Shown here: positions 24,457 through 33,281 of the stretch, one piece after another | Layout: each line of letters begins with the position of its first letter | Position numbering within the stretch: the stretch's first letter is position 1 | NCBI RefSeq assembly: GCF_001548035.1 | Contig: NZ_AP014723.1 | Coordinates: forward strand, 868,001 to 932,000 | DNA from: Sulfurospirillum sp. UCH001 | Lineage (GTDB): Bacteria > Campylobacterota > Campylobacteria > Campylobacterales > Sulfurospirillaceae | Length of the DNA: 64,000 bases | Reading direction: 5' to 3' | The notes under the pieces: generated by a model | Told to the model about the DNA's origin: nothing | Seen by the model: the letters and a program-made list of their open reading frames with translations, nothing else | Database searches by the model: none | Position numbers and translations under genes: made by a program

Positions 24457-27129
24457 ATGAACAGAATAGATGTAATTCCATGGGATAATAATTTTAATAC
24501 AGGTTTAACAGAAATAGATGCCCAACATCGTAAGCTTGTAGAGATCATTAATCAACTTGCAGCGAGTTTTGCGTTTGATGCATCTACTATCAATCTTTCA
24601 ACAGTTTTTGATGAGCTCATCGCCTATACACACTATCACTTTAGTGCAGAAGAAAGCATATGGAATTCATATTTGCTGAATGAAAAAAGTGCAATTCAAC
24701 ATAAACATACACATGAATCTTTCATCCAAACATTATCAGATATTATTGAAAAACAGCAGGGGAAAGAGATTGAAGAAGTTGCTGAAAACACCTTAGATTT
24801 TTTAGTGCAATGGCTTGTATCGCATATCTTGGAATCGGATCGTTATATGGCATATTTAGTCTTTGCTATCCAAGATGGGAAAGATTATACACACGCAAAA
24901 GTGTGTGCACAAGAGAAGATGAGTGGGCATACTCGAGATATGATTGATATAGTGATGGAAATTTATAAAATTCTGTCTCGAAATACACTTCAATTAATGC
25001 GTAAAGTGACATTACAACAAAAGATAGAACGTCAACTCCAATTTAAGGAACAATTTTTACAAACACTTATCCATCAAATTCCAGACATTATCGTGATGAA
25101 AGATGCAGATGGTCATTTTATCTTAGCGAATGAAGCAGCAGCTCATTTTTACGGAACAACTTCGGAAGAAATGATTGGTAAAAAAGATATTGATTTTGGT
25201 GTCTCTCAAGAGCTTTCAAATATCTCACAGATACGTATGCAACAAATCATAGAAAGAGGTGAAACTGAAACGGTCTATGAAGATCGTGAAAATGTTTTAA
25301 CCGGAGAAATACGACACTTTAAATTGATTAAAAAACCAATTCAAGATAATGATGGAAATAATCATCTAATAAGTATTGCCTATGATTTAACGGAAGAGCA
25401 AAAAATTAAATATTCACTAGAACAACGTACCAGTTTCCTCAAAACCCTTATTAAGACTATCCCCGATCTTGTTTGGGTTAAAAATCCCGATGGAATTTAT
25501 ATGCTGTGCAATCCTCGCTTTGAAAAATTATATGGTGCGCCAGAAGAAGAAATTATAGGAAAAAACGATTATGATTTTGTGAGTAAAGAACTTGCAGATT
25601 TTTTCCGCCAACAAGATTTTAAAGCAATGGAAAAAGGGACATCGTCTTTCAATGAAGAGTGGCTAACATTTGTTGATGGGCATAAAGAACTTGTTGAAAC
25701 GACAAAAACACCAATGTTTGATAGCAAAGGAAATTTACTTGGAGTTTTGGGTATTTCTCGCGATATCACGGAGCGTAAATTTATCGAGCAAAAATTACAT
25801 CATGCTGCTTATTATGATTCGCTAACAAATCTGCCAAATCGCTTGCTATTATCCGATAGACTTGAACAAGCCATTATTCATACAAAACGCCATCAGTCCT
25901 CTATGACAGTTATTTATCTGGATATTGATGAGTTTAAAGAAATTAACGATAAATATGGTCATGATATAGGCGATAAAGTATTGAAATTATATGTACAGCG
26001 TTTAGAAAGAGTTCTAAGAGAAGAAGATACTCTTTCAAGGCTTGGCGGTGATGAGTTTGTCATTATTTTACAAAATGTTAAAGAGACTGAACATATCAAA
26101 TCAACGTTAAATAGAATATTGCATGTCACTACGCAACCTTTGAAAATTGAAGAACACAATTTAAAAATATCTGCAAGTCTTGGTGTTACATTCTATCCTC
26201 AAAATGAAGAGATAGATGCAGATCAATTATTACGTCAAAGTGACCAAGCTATGTATCATGCAAAGCAATTGGGGAAAAATCGATATCATATTTTTGACTC
26301 GAACCATGATAAAGCAATGCGTACACATTATGAAAAGATTGAGTGTGTTAGAAAAGGGTTGAAAAATCAAGAGTTTATTTTATATTATCAGCCTAAAGTC
26401 AATATGCGAACAGGTAATATATTTGGTGTCGAAGCATTGATACGTTGGCAGCACCATGAACATGGATTTTTGCCACCAGGAGCATTCTTACCAGATATTC
26501 AAAGTCATCCAATAATTGTTGAACTAGGAACATGGGTGTTGGAAAAAGCAATGCAGCAAATTGAGGATTGGCATCTACAAGGAATTCACCTACCTATTAG
26601 CGTTAATATCGATAGTATGCAACTTCAACAACGCAATTTTATGGAAATAGTGCAAACACTTCTTCAGCGCTACCCCAACGTACAAAAAGGTGACATAGAG
26701 TTTGAAATTCTTGAAACAAGTGCATTAGAAGATGTTACTTTAGTCTCCGAGATTATAAGTCAATGCCAAAATTTAGGAATTCATTTTGCATTAGATGATT
26801 TTGGAACAGGGTATTCTTCACTGACCTATTTAAAAAGACTCCCTGTTAAGACACTCAAAATTGATCGAAGTTTTATTCATGATATTTTAAACGACCCAGA
26901 GGATTTAGCGTTGATTGAAGGTATTTTAGAATTATCACGAACATTTCATAAAGATGTAATTGCTGAGGGGGTGGAAAGTCTTATGCACGGATCAGTGTTA
27001 TTGAGTATGGGATGTGAAAATGCACAAGGATATGCAATTGCAAAACCAATGAGCCCTGAAGAAATCGTTGAATGGATGGCTGATTGGAGATCACCAAAAG
27101 AATGGACAGATCCAGCAGATATTTTATAA
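24457..27129 (+). CDS. Hemerythrin-PAS-PAS-GGDEF-EAL c-di-GMP signalling protein, about 890 aa
   Basis: A bacteriohemerythrin domain at residues about 1-130 has the iron ligands in IDAQHRKLVE, THYHFSAEE, HKHTHESF and HILESDRYM, so it may sense oxygen or nitric oxide. Two PAS domains follow (FLQTLIHQIPDIIVMKDADG and FLKTLIKTIPDLVWVKNPDG), then GGDEF (LSRLGGDEFVIIL) and EAL (VEALIRWQHHEHG, LDDFGTGYSSL, LKIDRSFIHD) with catalytic motifs present. It could both make and degrade c-di-GMP in response to O2. The IS ends just before it. The frame is open upstream to the IS (TTPMQHVYGSIEQRF), so an N-terminal extension may have been removed. The ATG at 24457 fits the normal hemerythrin start. Confidence 0.88.
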   Translation: MNRIDVIPWDNNFNTGLTEIDAQHRKLVEIINQLAASFAFDASTINLSTVFDELIAYTHYHFSAEESIWNSYLLNEKSAIQHKHTHESFIQTLSDIIEKQQGKEIEEVAENTLDFLVQWLVSHILESDRYMAYLVFAIQDGKDYTHAKVCAQEKMSGHTRDMIDIVMEIYKILSRNTLQLMRKVTLQQKIERQLQFKEQFLQTLIHQIPDIIVMKDADGHFILANEAAAHFYGTTSEEMIGKKDIDFGVSQELSNISQIRMQQIIERGETETVYEDRENVLTGEIRHFKLIKKPIQDNDGNNHLISIAYDLTEEQKIKYSLEQRTSFLKTLIKTIPDLVWVKNPDGIYMLCNPRFEKLYGAPEEEIIGKNDYDFVSKELADFFRQQDFKAMEKGTSSFNEEWLTFVDGHKELVETTKTPMFDSKGNLLGVLGISRDITERKFIEQKLHHAAYYDSLTNLPNRLLLSDRLEQAIIHTKRHQSSMTVIYLDIDEFKEINDKYGHDIGDKVLKLYVQRLERVLREEDTLSRLGGDEFVIILQNVKETEHIKSTLNRILHVTTQPLKIEEHNLKISASLGVTFYPQNEEIDADQLLRQSDQAMYHAKQLGKNRYHIFDSNHDKAMRTHYEKIECVRKGLKNQEFILYYQPKVNMRTGNIFGVEALIRWQHHEHGFLPPGAFLPDIQSHPIIVELGTWVLEKAMQQIEDWHLQGIHLPISVNIDSMQLQQRNFMEIVQTLLQRYPNVQKGDIEFEILETSALEDVTLVSEIISQCQNLGIHFALDDFGTGYSSLTYLKRLPVKTLKIDRSFIHDILNDPEDLALIEGILELSRTFHKDVIAEGVESLMHGSVLLSMGCENAQGYAIAKPMSPEEIVEWMADWRSPKEWTDPADIL

Positions 27130-27569
27130 AAAATGAGTTCTTTTAAATAGATTACAACAAGGAGATAAAATTAAATGTAAAATCACGTTTTTATATCATA
27201 ATTATCAAATTACTATCTAATCTTTTAATACACCATCTTACAAATAGACATTCTATCTTTCTTCCAAAATTTTTTCATTATATTTTTAGTGTTATCGTAG
27301 TGACCTTACGATGTAGACAAAATCGTAAGCAAACAATAATCCGTTATTAGCTTAATAATAATGTTTAGTTTTATGTACTTTTTTTGCAATTACTATCCCC
27401 TCTAATGTTCTAAATAGCCTTTATTTAGGCTTTTCTACAAACCTTCAGTATAAGAAGTAACAATCTTTATCTCGAAAGTACAAAATTCTTCATATCTCAC
27501 ATTAAATATCACAGTTAGTTATTAAAATTAAGTCAGAAATAAAAAACCATTTCAAAAAGGAGTTACACA
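27130..27569. other. Long upstream region of the flavoprotein reductase gene
   Basis: The 440 bases hold no supported gene and are AT-rich. They contain the TCGTA-type repeats at 27294-27327 and a GGAG ribosome site directly before the reductase start. The length suggests controlled transcription of the downstream cluster. Confidence 0.6.
27294..27327. promoter_or_regulatory. Candidate operator: three ATCGTA sites
   Basis: ATCGTA (27294-27299) and TACGAT (27307-27312) form an inverted repeat with seven bases between, and a third direct ATCGTA lies at 27322-27327. They are about 245 bases upstream of the reductase gene. A regulator binding site is plausible but not identified. Confidence 0.4.
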
Positions 27570-29135
27570 ATGAGTCAAGAGACTATGTCCAGAAGGGATG
27601 CTCTAAAATTCGGTATGATGGGTGCTGGCGCAGCAATGCTTGCTGCATCAAATGCAATGGCAGCAGCCCCAACAGAAAAAGATGTTAAATTTGATGAAGA
27701 GTATGATGTTATTGTTATTGGTTCAGGATTTGCAGGTTTAGCTGCAGCAGCAAAAGCAGCTGAGAGAGGTTATAAAATTCTTATTCTCGAAAAAATGGGT
27801 CGTGTGGGTGGTAACTCTGCTATCAACGGTGGTGCTTTCGCTGTTCCTATGAATAAAGATCAAAAACAATTTGGCATCCAAGACTCTAAAGAACTCTTTA
27901 TTAAAGATGCACTCAAAGCAGGTCTTGGTATTAACCACGTTGAGATGTTAGAGTTGATCGCAGATCGTGCGCAAGAAGTATTTGATTTTACCGTAAAATG
28001 CGGTGCAAAATACCAAACAGGTAAAAAACCAACCCATTTTGGTGGCCACTCAGTGGCTAGAACCATTGTTACTGAAAACATGAGTGGTTCTGCAATCATT
28101 CAACCAATGGCTGCATTTGTTGAGAAACTTCCAGGTTGTAAACTATTAACCCGTGCAAAAATGGACGACTTTGTTATGAGCAATGATGGTACAACGGTTA
28201 TTGGTGTCACTGCTCGTATTAACTACCGTTTTGACAATAAACTTTATAGTGATGACCGCGATAATAAATCAGGCGAGAAAAAAGTGTACCGCGCGAAAAA
28301 AGGTGTTGTTTTAGCGAGTGGTGGTTTCTCTATGGATAAAGATTTTAGACAAATTCAAGACCCACGTATGACCCCAGATATGGACGCAACAAACCACGAT
28401 GGTGCAACAGCGGGCGCACTTCTTAAAGCATTCCAAATTGGAGCACTTCCTGTACACATTAGCTGGATTCAAGAAGGTCCATGGGCAAGCCCAGATGAGA
28501 GAGGTTTTGGCGTAGCACCTCTTCTTACTCAACAAGGTTTATTTGTAAAAGGTATCGCTGTTGATATTAGAAACGGTAAACGTTTTATGAATGAAATGGC
28601 AGATAGAAAAACAAGAGCGGACGCTGAATACGTCATCTTAAGAGAAGCGCCAAAAGCATACCCAGTTGCTATTGGTACGTACAATACATTTGATGAGCAA
28701 ATCTTTGCAGCGATTGACAAAGGTCTTCAAGGTGGCGTTATGAAAAAATTCGATACCATCGATGCTTTGGCTGCAAATTACAAAATTCCAGCAGATGCCC
28801 TTAAAGCAACTATTGCAAAATACAATGAAGATGCTAAAAACGGTGTAGTAGATGAATTTAAAAAACAAACACTTGCTGATATGAAGGGTAAAGAGTGTAT
28901 TGAAATGAAAGGACCATTCTATGCGATTCGTTTGGTTCCAAAACCTCACCATACAATGGGTGGTCTCAAAATCAATACAAAAGCACAAGTTATCTCTGCT
29001 AATACTAATAAACCAATCCCAGGTCTTTTTGCAGCAGGCGAGGTTACAGGTGGTACACATGGAGCGAGTCGTTTAGGTAGTTGTGCGATTGCGGACTGTT
29101 TAGTATGTGGTTTTGTTGCAGGAGAAAACATCTAA
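27570..29135 (+). CDS. fccA: Tat-exported flavoprotein reductase subunit (fumarate-reductase family, FccA-like), 521 aa
   Basis: The N-terminus (MSRRDALKFGMMGAGAAMLAA) is a Tat signal, so the folded FAD protein goes to the periplasm. An FAD fold follows (EYDVIVIGSGFAGLAAAAKAA, GGNSAINGGAFAVPMN), with family residues later: GKRFMNE near the substrate site, PKPHHTMGGLKIN, and GEVTGGTHGASRLGSCAI. The His, Arg and Gly-rich elements for hydride transfer to an unsaturated carboxylate are there. The segment HISWIQEGPWASPDERG replaces the usual HPT of fumarate reductases, so the substrate may be methacrylate, acrylate or a relative rather than fumarate. It heads an operon with a tetraheme and an NrfH-like cytochrome, as in Wolinella fccABC. 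Substrate not proven. Confidence 0.85.
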   Translation: MSQETMSRRDALKFGMMGAGAAMLAASNAMAAAPTEKDVKFDEEYDVIVIGSGFAGLAAAAKAAERGYKILILEKMGRVGGNSAINGGAFAVPMNKDQKQFGIQDSKELFIKDALKAGLGINHVEMLELIADRAQEVFDFTVKCGAKYQTGKKPTHFGGHSVARTIVTENMSGSAIIQPMAAFVEKLPGCKLLTRAKMDDFVMSNDGTTVIGVTARINYRFDNKLYSDDRDNKSGEKKVYRAKKGVVLASGGFSMDKDFRQIQDPRMTPDMDATNHDGATAGALLKAFQIGALPVHISWIQEGPWASPDERGFGVAPLLTQQGLFVKGIAVDIRNGKRFMNEMADRKTRADAEYVILREAPKAYPVAIGTYNTFDEQIFAAIDKGLQGGVMKKFDTIDALAANYKIPADALKATIAKYNEDAKNGVVDEFKKQTLADMKGKECIEMKGPFYAIRLVPKPHHTMGGLKINTKAQVISANTNKPIPGLFAAGEVTGGTHGASRLGSCAIADCLVCGFVAGENI

Positions 29136-29137
29136 TC

Positions 29138-29572
29138 ATGCGTAACAAAAAAACTCTTTTAGCATTAGGGTTTTTTCTCATTCTTGGTGTGGCGTCTTTA
29201 GTGGGGAGTGAAGTGAAAGCTTCCTCTCCTCAGATGAACATCACTCCTGAAATGAAAGAAAAATTCCCTATAAAGCCTCATCATGCCAAGTTATCGTTTA
29301 AATGTACGGATTGTCATGAAGGTCAAGGGGATGACCCAGAAAATTTTAAAGCGATTGAAGATAAAGGGTGTTTGTCTTGCCATAAAACAAAACAGTATTT
29401 GGCAGATAGACTGAAATTTATGGATGCGTTGCATACCAATCCACATAACTCTATTCACGATGGACCAAAACTCTATTGTGATGAGTGTCATTTTGAACAT
29501 AAAAAGTCTGACAATATGTGCTTAAGCTGTCACAGCAACGATGTAAAACTTTGGATGAGGGAGACACCATGA
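29138..29572 (+). CDS. fccB: Periplasmic tetraheme cytochrome c (FccB-like), 144 aa
   Basis: A signal peptide (MRNKKTLLALGFFLILGVASLVG) precedes four CxxCH heme motifs: CTDCH, CLSCH, CDECH and CLSCH. The ATG at 29138 comes directly after the flavoprotein stop codon and before the signal peptide, so it is preferred over the in-frame upstream start. Such tetraheme proteins pass electrons from a quinol dehydrogenase to the flavoprotein. It overlaps the NrfH-like gene by four bases, implying coupled synthesis of the whole reductase chain. Confidence 0.9.
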   Translation: MRNKKTLLALGFFLILGVASLVGSEVKASSPQMNITPEMKEKFPIKPHHAKLSFKCTDCHEGQGDDPENFKAIEDKGCLSCHKTKQYLADRLKFMDALHTNPHNSIHDGPKLYCDECHFEHKKSDNMCLSCHSNDVKLWMRETP

Positions 29573-30204
29573 TGAAAAAACTATTTCTCCTCATCAAAAG
29601 CAATATTTTGCTCACAGCATTAGTAGGCGTTTTTATTGGATTACTGTGTTCGTGGATTTTATATGAAGGTCTTCATAGAACCAGTGATGATAGATTTTGT
29701 ATCGTTTGTCATGAAATGAAACCTATGGTTGCGGCATACCACAATGATGTACACGGTGGAAATGGCAAAGTTGGTATTAAAGTGACGTGTGTTACTTGTC
29801 ACTTACCGCATGACAATGTCTTTGCGTATATCTTAACAAAAGCACGCAATGGTGTTATGGAAGGGGCAATTCACTTCTTTGGCAATCCAGATAACATTGA
29901 TTGGCAAGCCAATCGTGCCAATCGTGCACACTTTGTTAAAGATGAAGCGTGTTATGGTTGTCATACCAACTATAAAACCAATGAAGCCATCAGTGAACAA
30001 GGTCGTAAAATGCACGCGCATTATGACAGCTTAAAAGAGACAGCAAACGAGATTAGCTGTGCTTCATGTCACGTAGAAGTAGGGCACAAAGGACTTAGAA
30101 GTATGCTCAATTACTATAAGCCTGAGTACAGTTACTACAAAGGCAAATTAGATAAGAAAAAAGAAGAGGCTGAGAAAAAATTGGCCGAAGAGATGAAAAA
30201 ATAG
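29569..30204 (+). CDS. fccC: NrfH/NapC-type membrane tetraheme quinol dehydrogenase (FccC-like), about 211 aa
   Basis: One N-terminal membrane helix (LLTALVGVFIGLLCSWILY) anchors a periplasmic domain with four heme motifs, CIVCH, CVTCH, CYGCH and CASCH. The first is followed by EMKPM, the Met-containing heme-1 segment typical of NrfH-type proteins. It should oxidise menaquinol at the membrane and hand electrons to the tetraheme subunit and then the flavoprotein. Either of two adjacent ATGs (29569 or 29572) can start it. The charged C-terminus (KKKEEAEKKLAEEMKK) is an unusual tail. Confidence 0.9.
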   Translation: MMKKLFLLIKSNILLTALVGVFIGLLCSWILYEGLHRTSDDRFCIVCHEMKPMVAAYHNDVHGGNGKVGIKVTCVTCHLPHDNVFAYILTKARNGVMEGAIHFFGNPDNIDWQANRANRAHFVKDEACYGCHTNYKTNEAISEQGRKMHAHYDSLKETANEISCASCHVEVGHKGLRSMLNYYKPEYSYYKGKLDKKKEEAEKKLAEEMKK

Positions 30205-30210
30205 CCTTAG

Positions 30211-30229
30211 TTATTCATGTGATGAATAA
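30211..30229 (+). other. Short hairpin between reductase and porin genes
   Basis: TTATTCAT and ATGAATAA form an eight-base stem with three bases between. With the next hairpin it could protect or end the reductase mRNA and set the porin level separately. Confidence 0.5.
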
Positions 30230-30235
30230 GATAGA

Positions 30236-30269
30236 AGAGTTGAGTGTTCTTTCTTGGGCACTTAACTCT
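30236..30269 (+). terminator. Second hairpin upstream of the porin gene
   Basis: AGAGTTGAGTG (30236-30246) pairs with CACTTAACTCT (30259-30269) over eleven positions with one G-U. It is followed by the ribosome site GGAGAG of the porin. It could act as a partial terminator or processing site. Confidence 0.5.
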
Positions 30270-30285
30270 TAAAAAAGGAGAGAAA

Positions 30286-31662
30286 ATGAGATTTGTTAAA
30301 CTTAGCTTGGCGGCAGTTTTAGTTGCAGGAATGACATCGAGTTCATTTGCTGCAGATACACTTGCAGATGCATTTAAAAATGGTAAAGTGAATGGAACGT
30401 TAAAAGCGTGGTATTGGGATAGAACGGATGAGGGAAACTTCGGAGGTGGCGCGTATCATAATGAAAACATCCTAAACTTGGGTATTGAATTAGGATATGT
30501 TTCAGATTCATTCTATGGTTTTAGAACAGGTTTTACATTCCAAGGAAGTGCGACTCCTTTTGCTGAAGAAAATGCGAAAAAACTTTTCAATAAAGAAGAA
30601 TCAGGACAAGGCACGGTACTTTCAGAAGCGTACTTAGCGTATAAAATTGGCAAAACAGACATTAAAGTAGGTCGTCAATACATTACAACGCCTCTTATCT
30701 CTGGAAATCCTACACGTTTCTTTAGAGAGTCTTTTGAAGGTGCTGCAATTTCCAATATGGATATCCCTCAAACGACAGTTTATGCAAACTATGTTGATAA
30801 ATTCCAAGGTAGAACGGGTGATGTTTACAATGGCAATTCTGTTGCAACATGGTCGTATGATGCACCAAAATTTATCAAACAAATTATCGTAGCAGGTGCA
30901 GGTCCAACTGCGTATGAATTTGATGGTGCTTACTCTTTAGGTGCGATTAATACCTCCATTCCAAATCTTAAGTTAACAGCACAATATGCACAAGCAAATG
31001 ATGTTCATATGAAAGCTGCTATTGGTGCGTATGGACTTACTATAGATAAAACAGATAACATCGCATTTTTCTATACAGAGGCAAATTATGTTCTACCTGT
31101 AAGCAACTTCAAACTCAATTTTGATATCAATTATAGAGGCTCACGTGCAGGAAGTGAATTAGATGCAGCGCATATTGATGGTAATATGCTTGGGCTTCGT
31201 GCAGGTTTCTCTGAACTTTATGGATTTGGCGCAACGATTGCTTATACAACAGTCAGCGATGATGATGATGCACTGCTTGGACTTGGTAATGGACCATTCT
31301 GTTACACCATGCTTTCCATTCGTGGTCCTTTAGTATTTAATAGCTTTGCAGGAATGGATACCTATAGATTTGGTGCGACTTATGATTTCTCAAAAGTGGG
31401 TATTACTGGACTTACCTCTGAGTTGGCATATGTTACTGCTTCTCAAGATGCTCCATCAGCTGCTACGATTACGACAAGAGCAGGGTATAAAGCAGACATT
31501 GAGGGCTACTCAGCAAAACTTAGTTATGCGGTACCTTATCTTAAAGGCTTAACAACTGACGTGACATATGTTACATTTGAAAAAGAAGTTACGACGTCAG
31601 CAAATGTTGTAACCAAACTCGATACAGATGAGTTATGGTTTAACGTTAACTATAAATTCTAA
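30286..31662 (+). CDS. Outer-membrane porin (OprD-like), about 458 aa
   Basis: The ATG at 30286 begins MRFVKLSLAAVLVAGMTSSSFA, a signal peptide, then ADTLADAFKNGKVNGTLKAWYWDRTD. This is the typical start of Campylobacterota OprD-family porins. The rest alternates strands and turns and ends VNYKF. It is preceded by a GGAG ribosome site and two hairpins after the reductase cluster and is probably part of the same transcript, with a terminator at 31676. It may be the pore that lets the reductase substrate into the periplasm; that is inference from position. Confidence 0.87.
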   Translation: MRFVKLSLAAVLVAGMTSSSFAADTLADAFKNGKVNGTLKAWYWDRTDEGNFGGGAYHNENILNLGIELGYVSDSFYGFRTGFTFQGSATPFAEENAKKLFNKEESGQGTVLSEAYLAYKIGKTDIKVGRQYITTPLISGNPTRFFRESFEGAAISNMDIPQTTVYANYVDKFQGRTGDVYNGNSVATWSYDAPKFIKQIIVAGAGPTAYEFDGAYSLGAINTSIPNLKLTAQYAQANDVHMKAAIGAYGLTIDKTDNIAFFYTEANYVLPVSNFKLNFDINYRGSRAGSELDAAHIDGNMLGLRAGFSELYGFGATIAYTTVSDDDDALLGLGNGPFCYTMLSIRGPLVFNSFAGMDTYRFGATYDFSKVGITGLTSELAYVTASQDAPSAATITTRAGYKADIEGYSAKLSYAVPYLKGLTTDVTYVTFEKEVTTSANVVTKLDTDELWFNVNYKF

Positions 31663-31675
31663 GATCTAAATTATG

Positions 31676-31702
31676 AGGGCTTTATGATACATATAAAGCC
31701 CT
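31676..31702 (+). terminator. Terminator after the porin gene
   Basis: AGGGCTTTAT and ATAAAGCCCT pair perfectly with a seven-base loop, followed by ATTTTA. Confidence 0.75.
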
Positions 31703-32077
31703 ATTTTAGGGTGTACACTAAAAATGTTAAGAACCAATAAATGAAAATTTTTATCCTTGTTATAAAGAGCGAGCCATACGATGAACGCGTTATAGAATCG
31801 TGTAGGTATTCTTTAAAAATTGAAATGCGTGATGCTCTTTTTTCTGCTAACAACTACATCTTACCTAATAAACTCTATATACCATGCGAGATTATTTTAT
31901 GATTGGAATGATGGTTGAAAGGAATCATATATGTTTAAGAGACACGTATAAAAAATTGATTTTGAGGCTTTATACTTACATTATTATTGTACTTTTAGTT
32001 TTATAGTGCTAAACTGACGAATATATAAAGAAAAAAAATTAAATTGGCTGTCCAAGAAATAATGAAAAAGGAGTAAC
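31703..32077. other. Intergenic region without supported gene
   Basis: About 375 AT-rich bases before the response regulator. A 54-codon frame at 31741-31905 exists but has no ribosome site or recognisable family, so it is not called. AAAAGGAG immediately before the regulator is a clear ribosome site. Confidence 0.5.
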
Positions 32078-32845
32078 GTGAAAGTTTTTCTTCTTGAACC
32101 AGATGGAGAGTTAGCCGATAGTATGGATGTATATTTAAATAGTTTACGTCTCAAAATGAAAATAAAAAAAGTGAAAAACGAAGAAGCTCTCTTTGCCGAA
32201 GATGTTTCACTTTTGCCTACTTATGCTCTATTCATCCTCAATCTTAAAAATCCTGTAGATCCAACGATAATGCATTATTTACGAGAACATGGGGTGGATG
32301 TACCGATCTTATTGATTATTGAATCCACTTTTGATACTAAAGATTTTAAAACACTCTACTATCTTTCTTATGATGACATGATAGTAAAGCCCTTTACACC
32401 GCAAGAAATTGCGTTTAGAATTTATAAACTGTGCGATATTTGGAATGACGATACATTCTTTGTAACCAAAGATGTCTATTTTGATTTTAAACATGCAAAG
32501 TTTGTAAATCGCGATGAAGAGGTTATTTTAGGGAGAAAAGAGGCATTATTGCTCAAATTACTCTTTATGAAGTCTCATCATGTTGTCTCTTCTCATGAAA
32601 TCGAGTACTATGTTTATCAAGATGAGGCAGTAAGTGAAGAGCGCATTAGATCTTTAATCAGGCAGTTACGCGCTAAATTATTGCCTTTTCATTTTATTGA
32701 AACGGTTAAAGGGGAGGGCTATAAAATCATCGATACAAAGATAGAAGAGCCTTCTTCCGTTAAAGAGGTAAGCCGTAGTGCCATCATGAGTGGTTTATGC
32801 TTACCATGGTTACCATTAGCGGATTGTAGTCTTTTCCTATTATGA
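32078..32845 (+). CDS. OmpR-type response regulator with altered receiver, 255 aa
   Basis: The N-terminal receiver-like domain lacks the phospho-acceptor Asp: the position reads FILNLKNPVD, with Asn55 where Asp is normal. The Lys of the active site (MIVKPFTPQ) is kept. The C-terminal part is a winged-helix OmpR effector (LGRKEALLLKLLFMKSHHVVSSHEIEYYVY, IRSLIRQLRAKL, KGEGYKII). No histidine kinase gene is adjacent, so it may work without phosphorylation. It lies downstream of the reductase and porin cluster and may control it, or the Lap genes that follow. The C-terminal 30 residues are an extra tail. Confidence 0.85.
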   Translation: MKVFLLEPDGELADSMDVYLNSLRLKMKIKKVKNEEALFAEDVSLLPTYALFILNLKNPVDPTIMHYLREHGVDVPILLIIESTFDTKDFKTLYYLSYDDMIVKPFTPQEIAFRIYKLCDIWNDDTFFVTKDVYFDFKHAKFVNRDEEVILGRKEALLLKLLFMKSHHVVSSHEIEYYVYQDEAVSEERIRSLIRQLRAKLLPFHFIETVKGEGYKIIDTKIEEPSSVKEVSRSAIMSGLCLPWLPLADCSLFLL

Positions 32846-32869
32846 TCCAGCAATAAAACACTTCTTACT

Positions 32870-32901
32870 TTCAAATATGCCTTTTTTAGGGCATATTTGA
32901 A
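32870..32901 (+). terminator. Terminator of the response regulator gene
   Basis: TTCAAATATGCC and GGCATATTTGAA form a perfect 12-bp stem with loop TTTTTTAG. Confidence 0.65.
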
Positions 32902-33281
32902 ACATCAAACGCTTCCTTTCTTCATTTTCAATGTATGTTGAAAACAGTATCTTTGTGACAAAAACTGTGACATCTTTTCGTTAAAATGATTCATCTTTTA
33001 ATAAAGTTAGAAGTGATAAAAATTGCACTTAAAATTATTTGGAAATCTTAGAAAATAAAATTTTTTTGCCTTTTTTTGAAAAGATTTTTATCGGTGATTT
33101 ATTCTCAAAGATACGTTAAATAGAGGCTAAAGTGTGTATAAATCTTTTTTCAAAAGCAAGAATGAGTAGTTTGTGCCTTATAATCCTCATGTTGTCTTGT
33201 AGTTGAAAAAAGAATATGATACAATGAGTTCAAAGAGCAGATATAGCCGTCTCGCTTTTAGATCCAACGAAGGAGGAGATC
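32902..33281. other. Control region upstream of the Lap-type operon
   Basis: About 380 bases without a gene. It has two direct TGTGACA sites (32954-32960 and 32966-32972), a TATAAT at 33179-33184, and the promoter at 33197-33225. GGAGGAG stands just before the TolC-like start. Confidence 0.5.
33197..33225 (+). promoter_or_regulatory. Candidate promoter of the Lap-type operon
   Basis: TTGTAG (33197-33202), a 17-base spacer and TACAAT (33220-33225), ending 56 bases before the start codon. Confidence 0.4.

Noticed and set aside
31741-31905. A 54-codon open frame with an ATG between the porin and the response regulator
   Set aside because: No ribosome site, no recognisable family and unusual composition; too weak to call as a gene.
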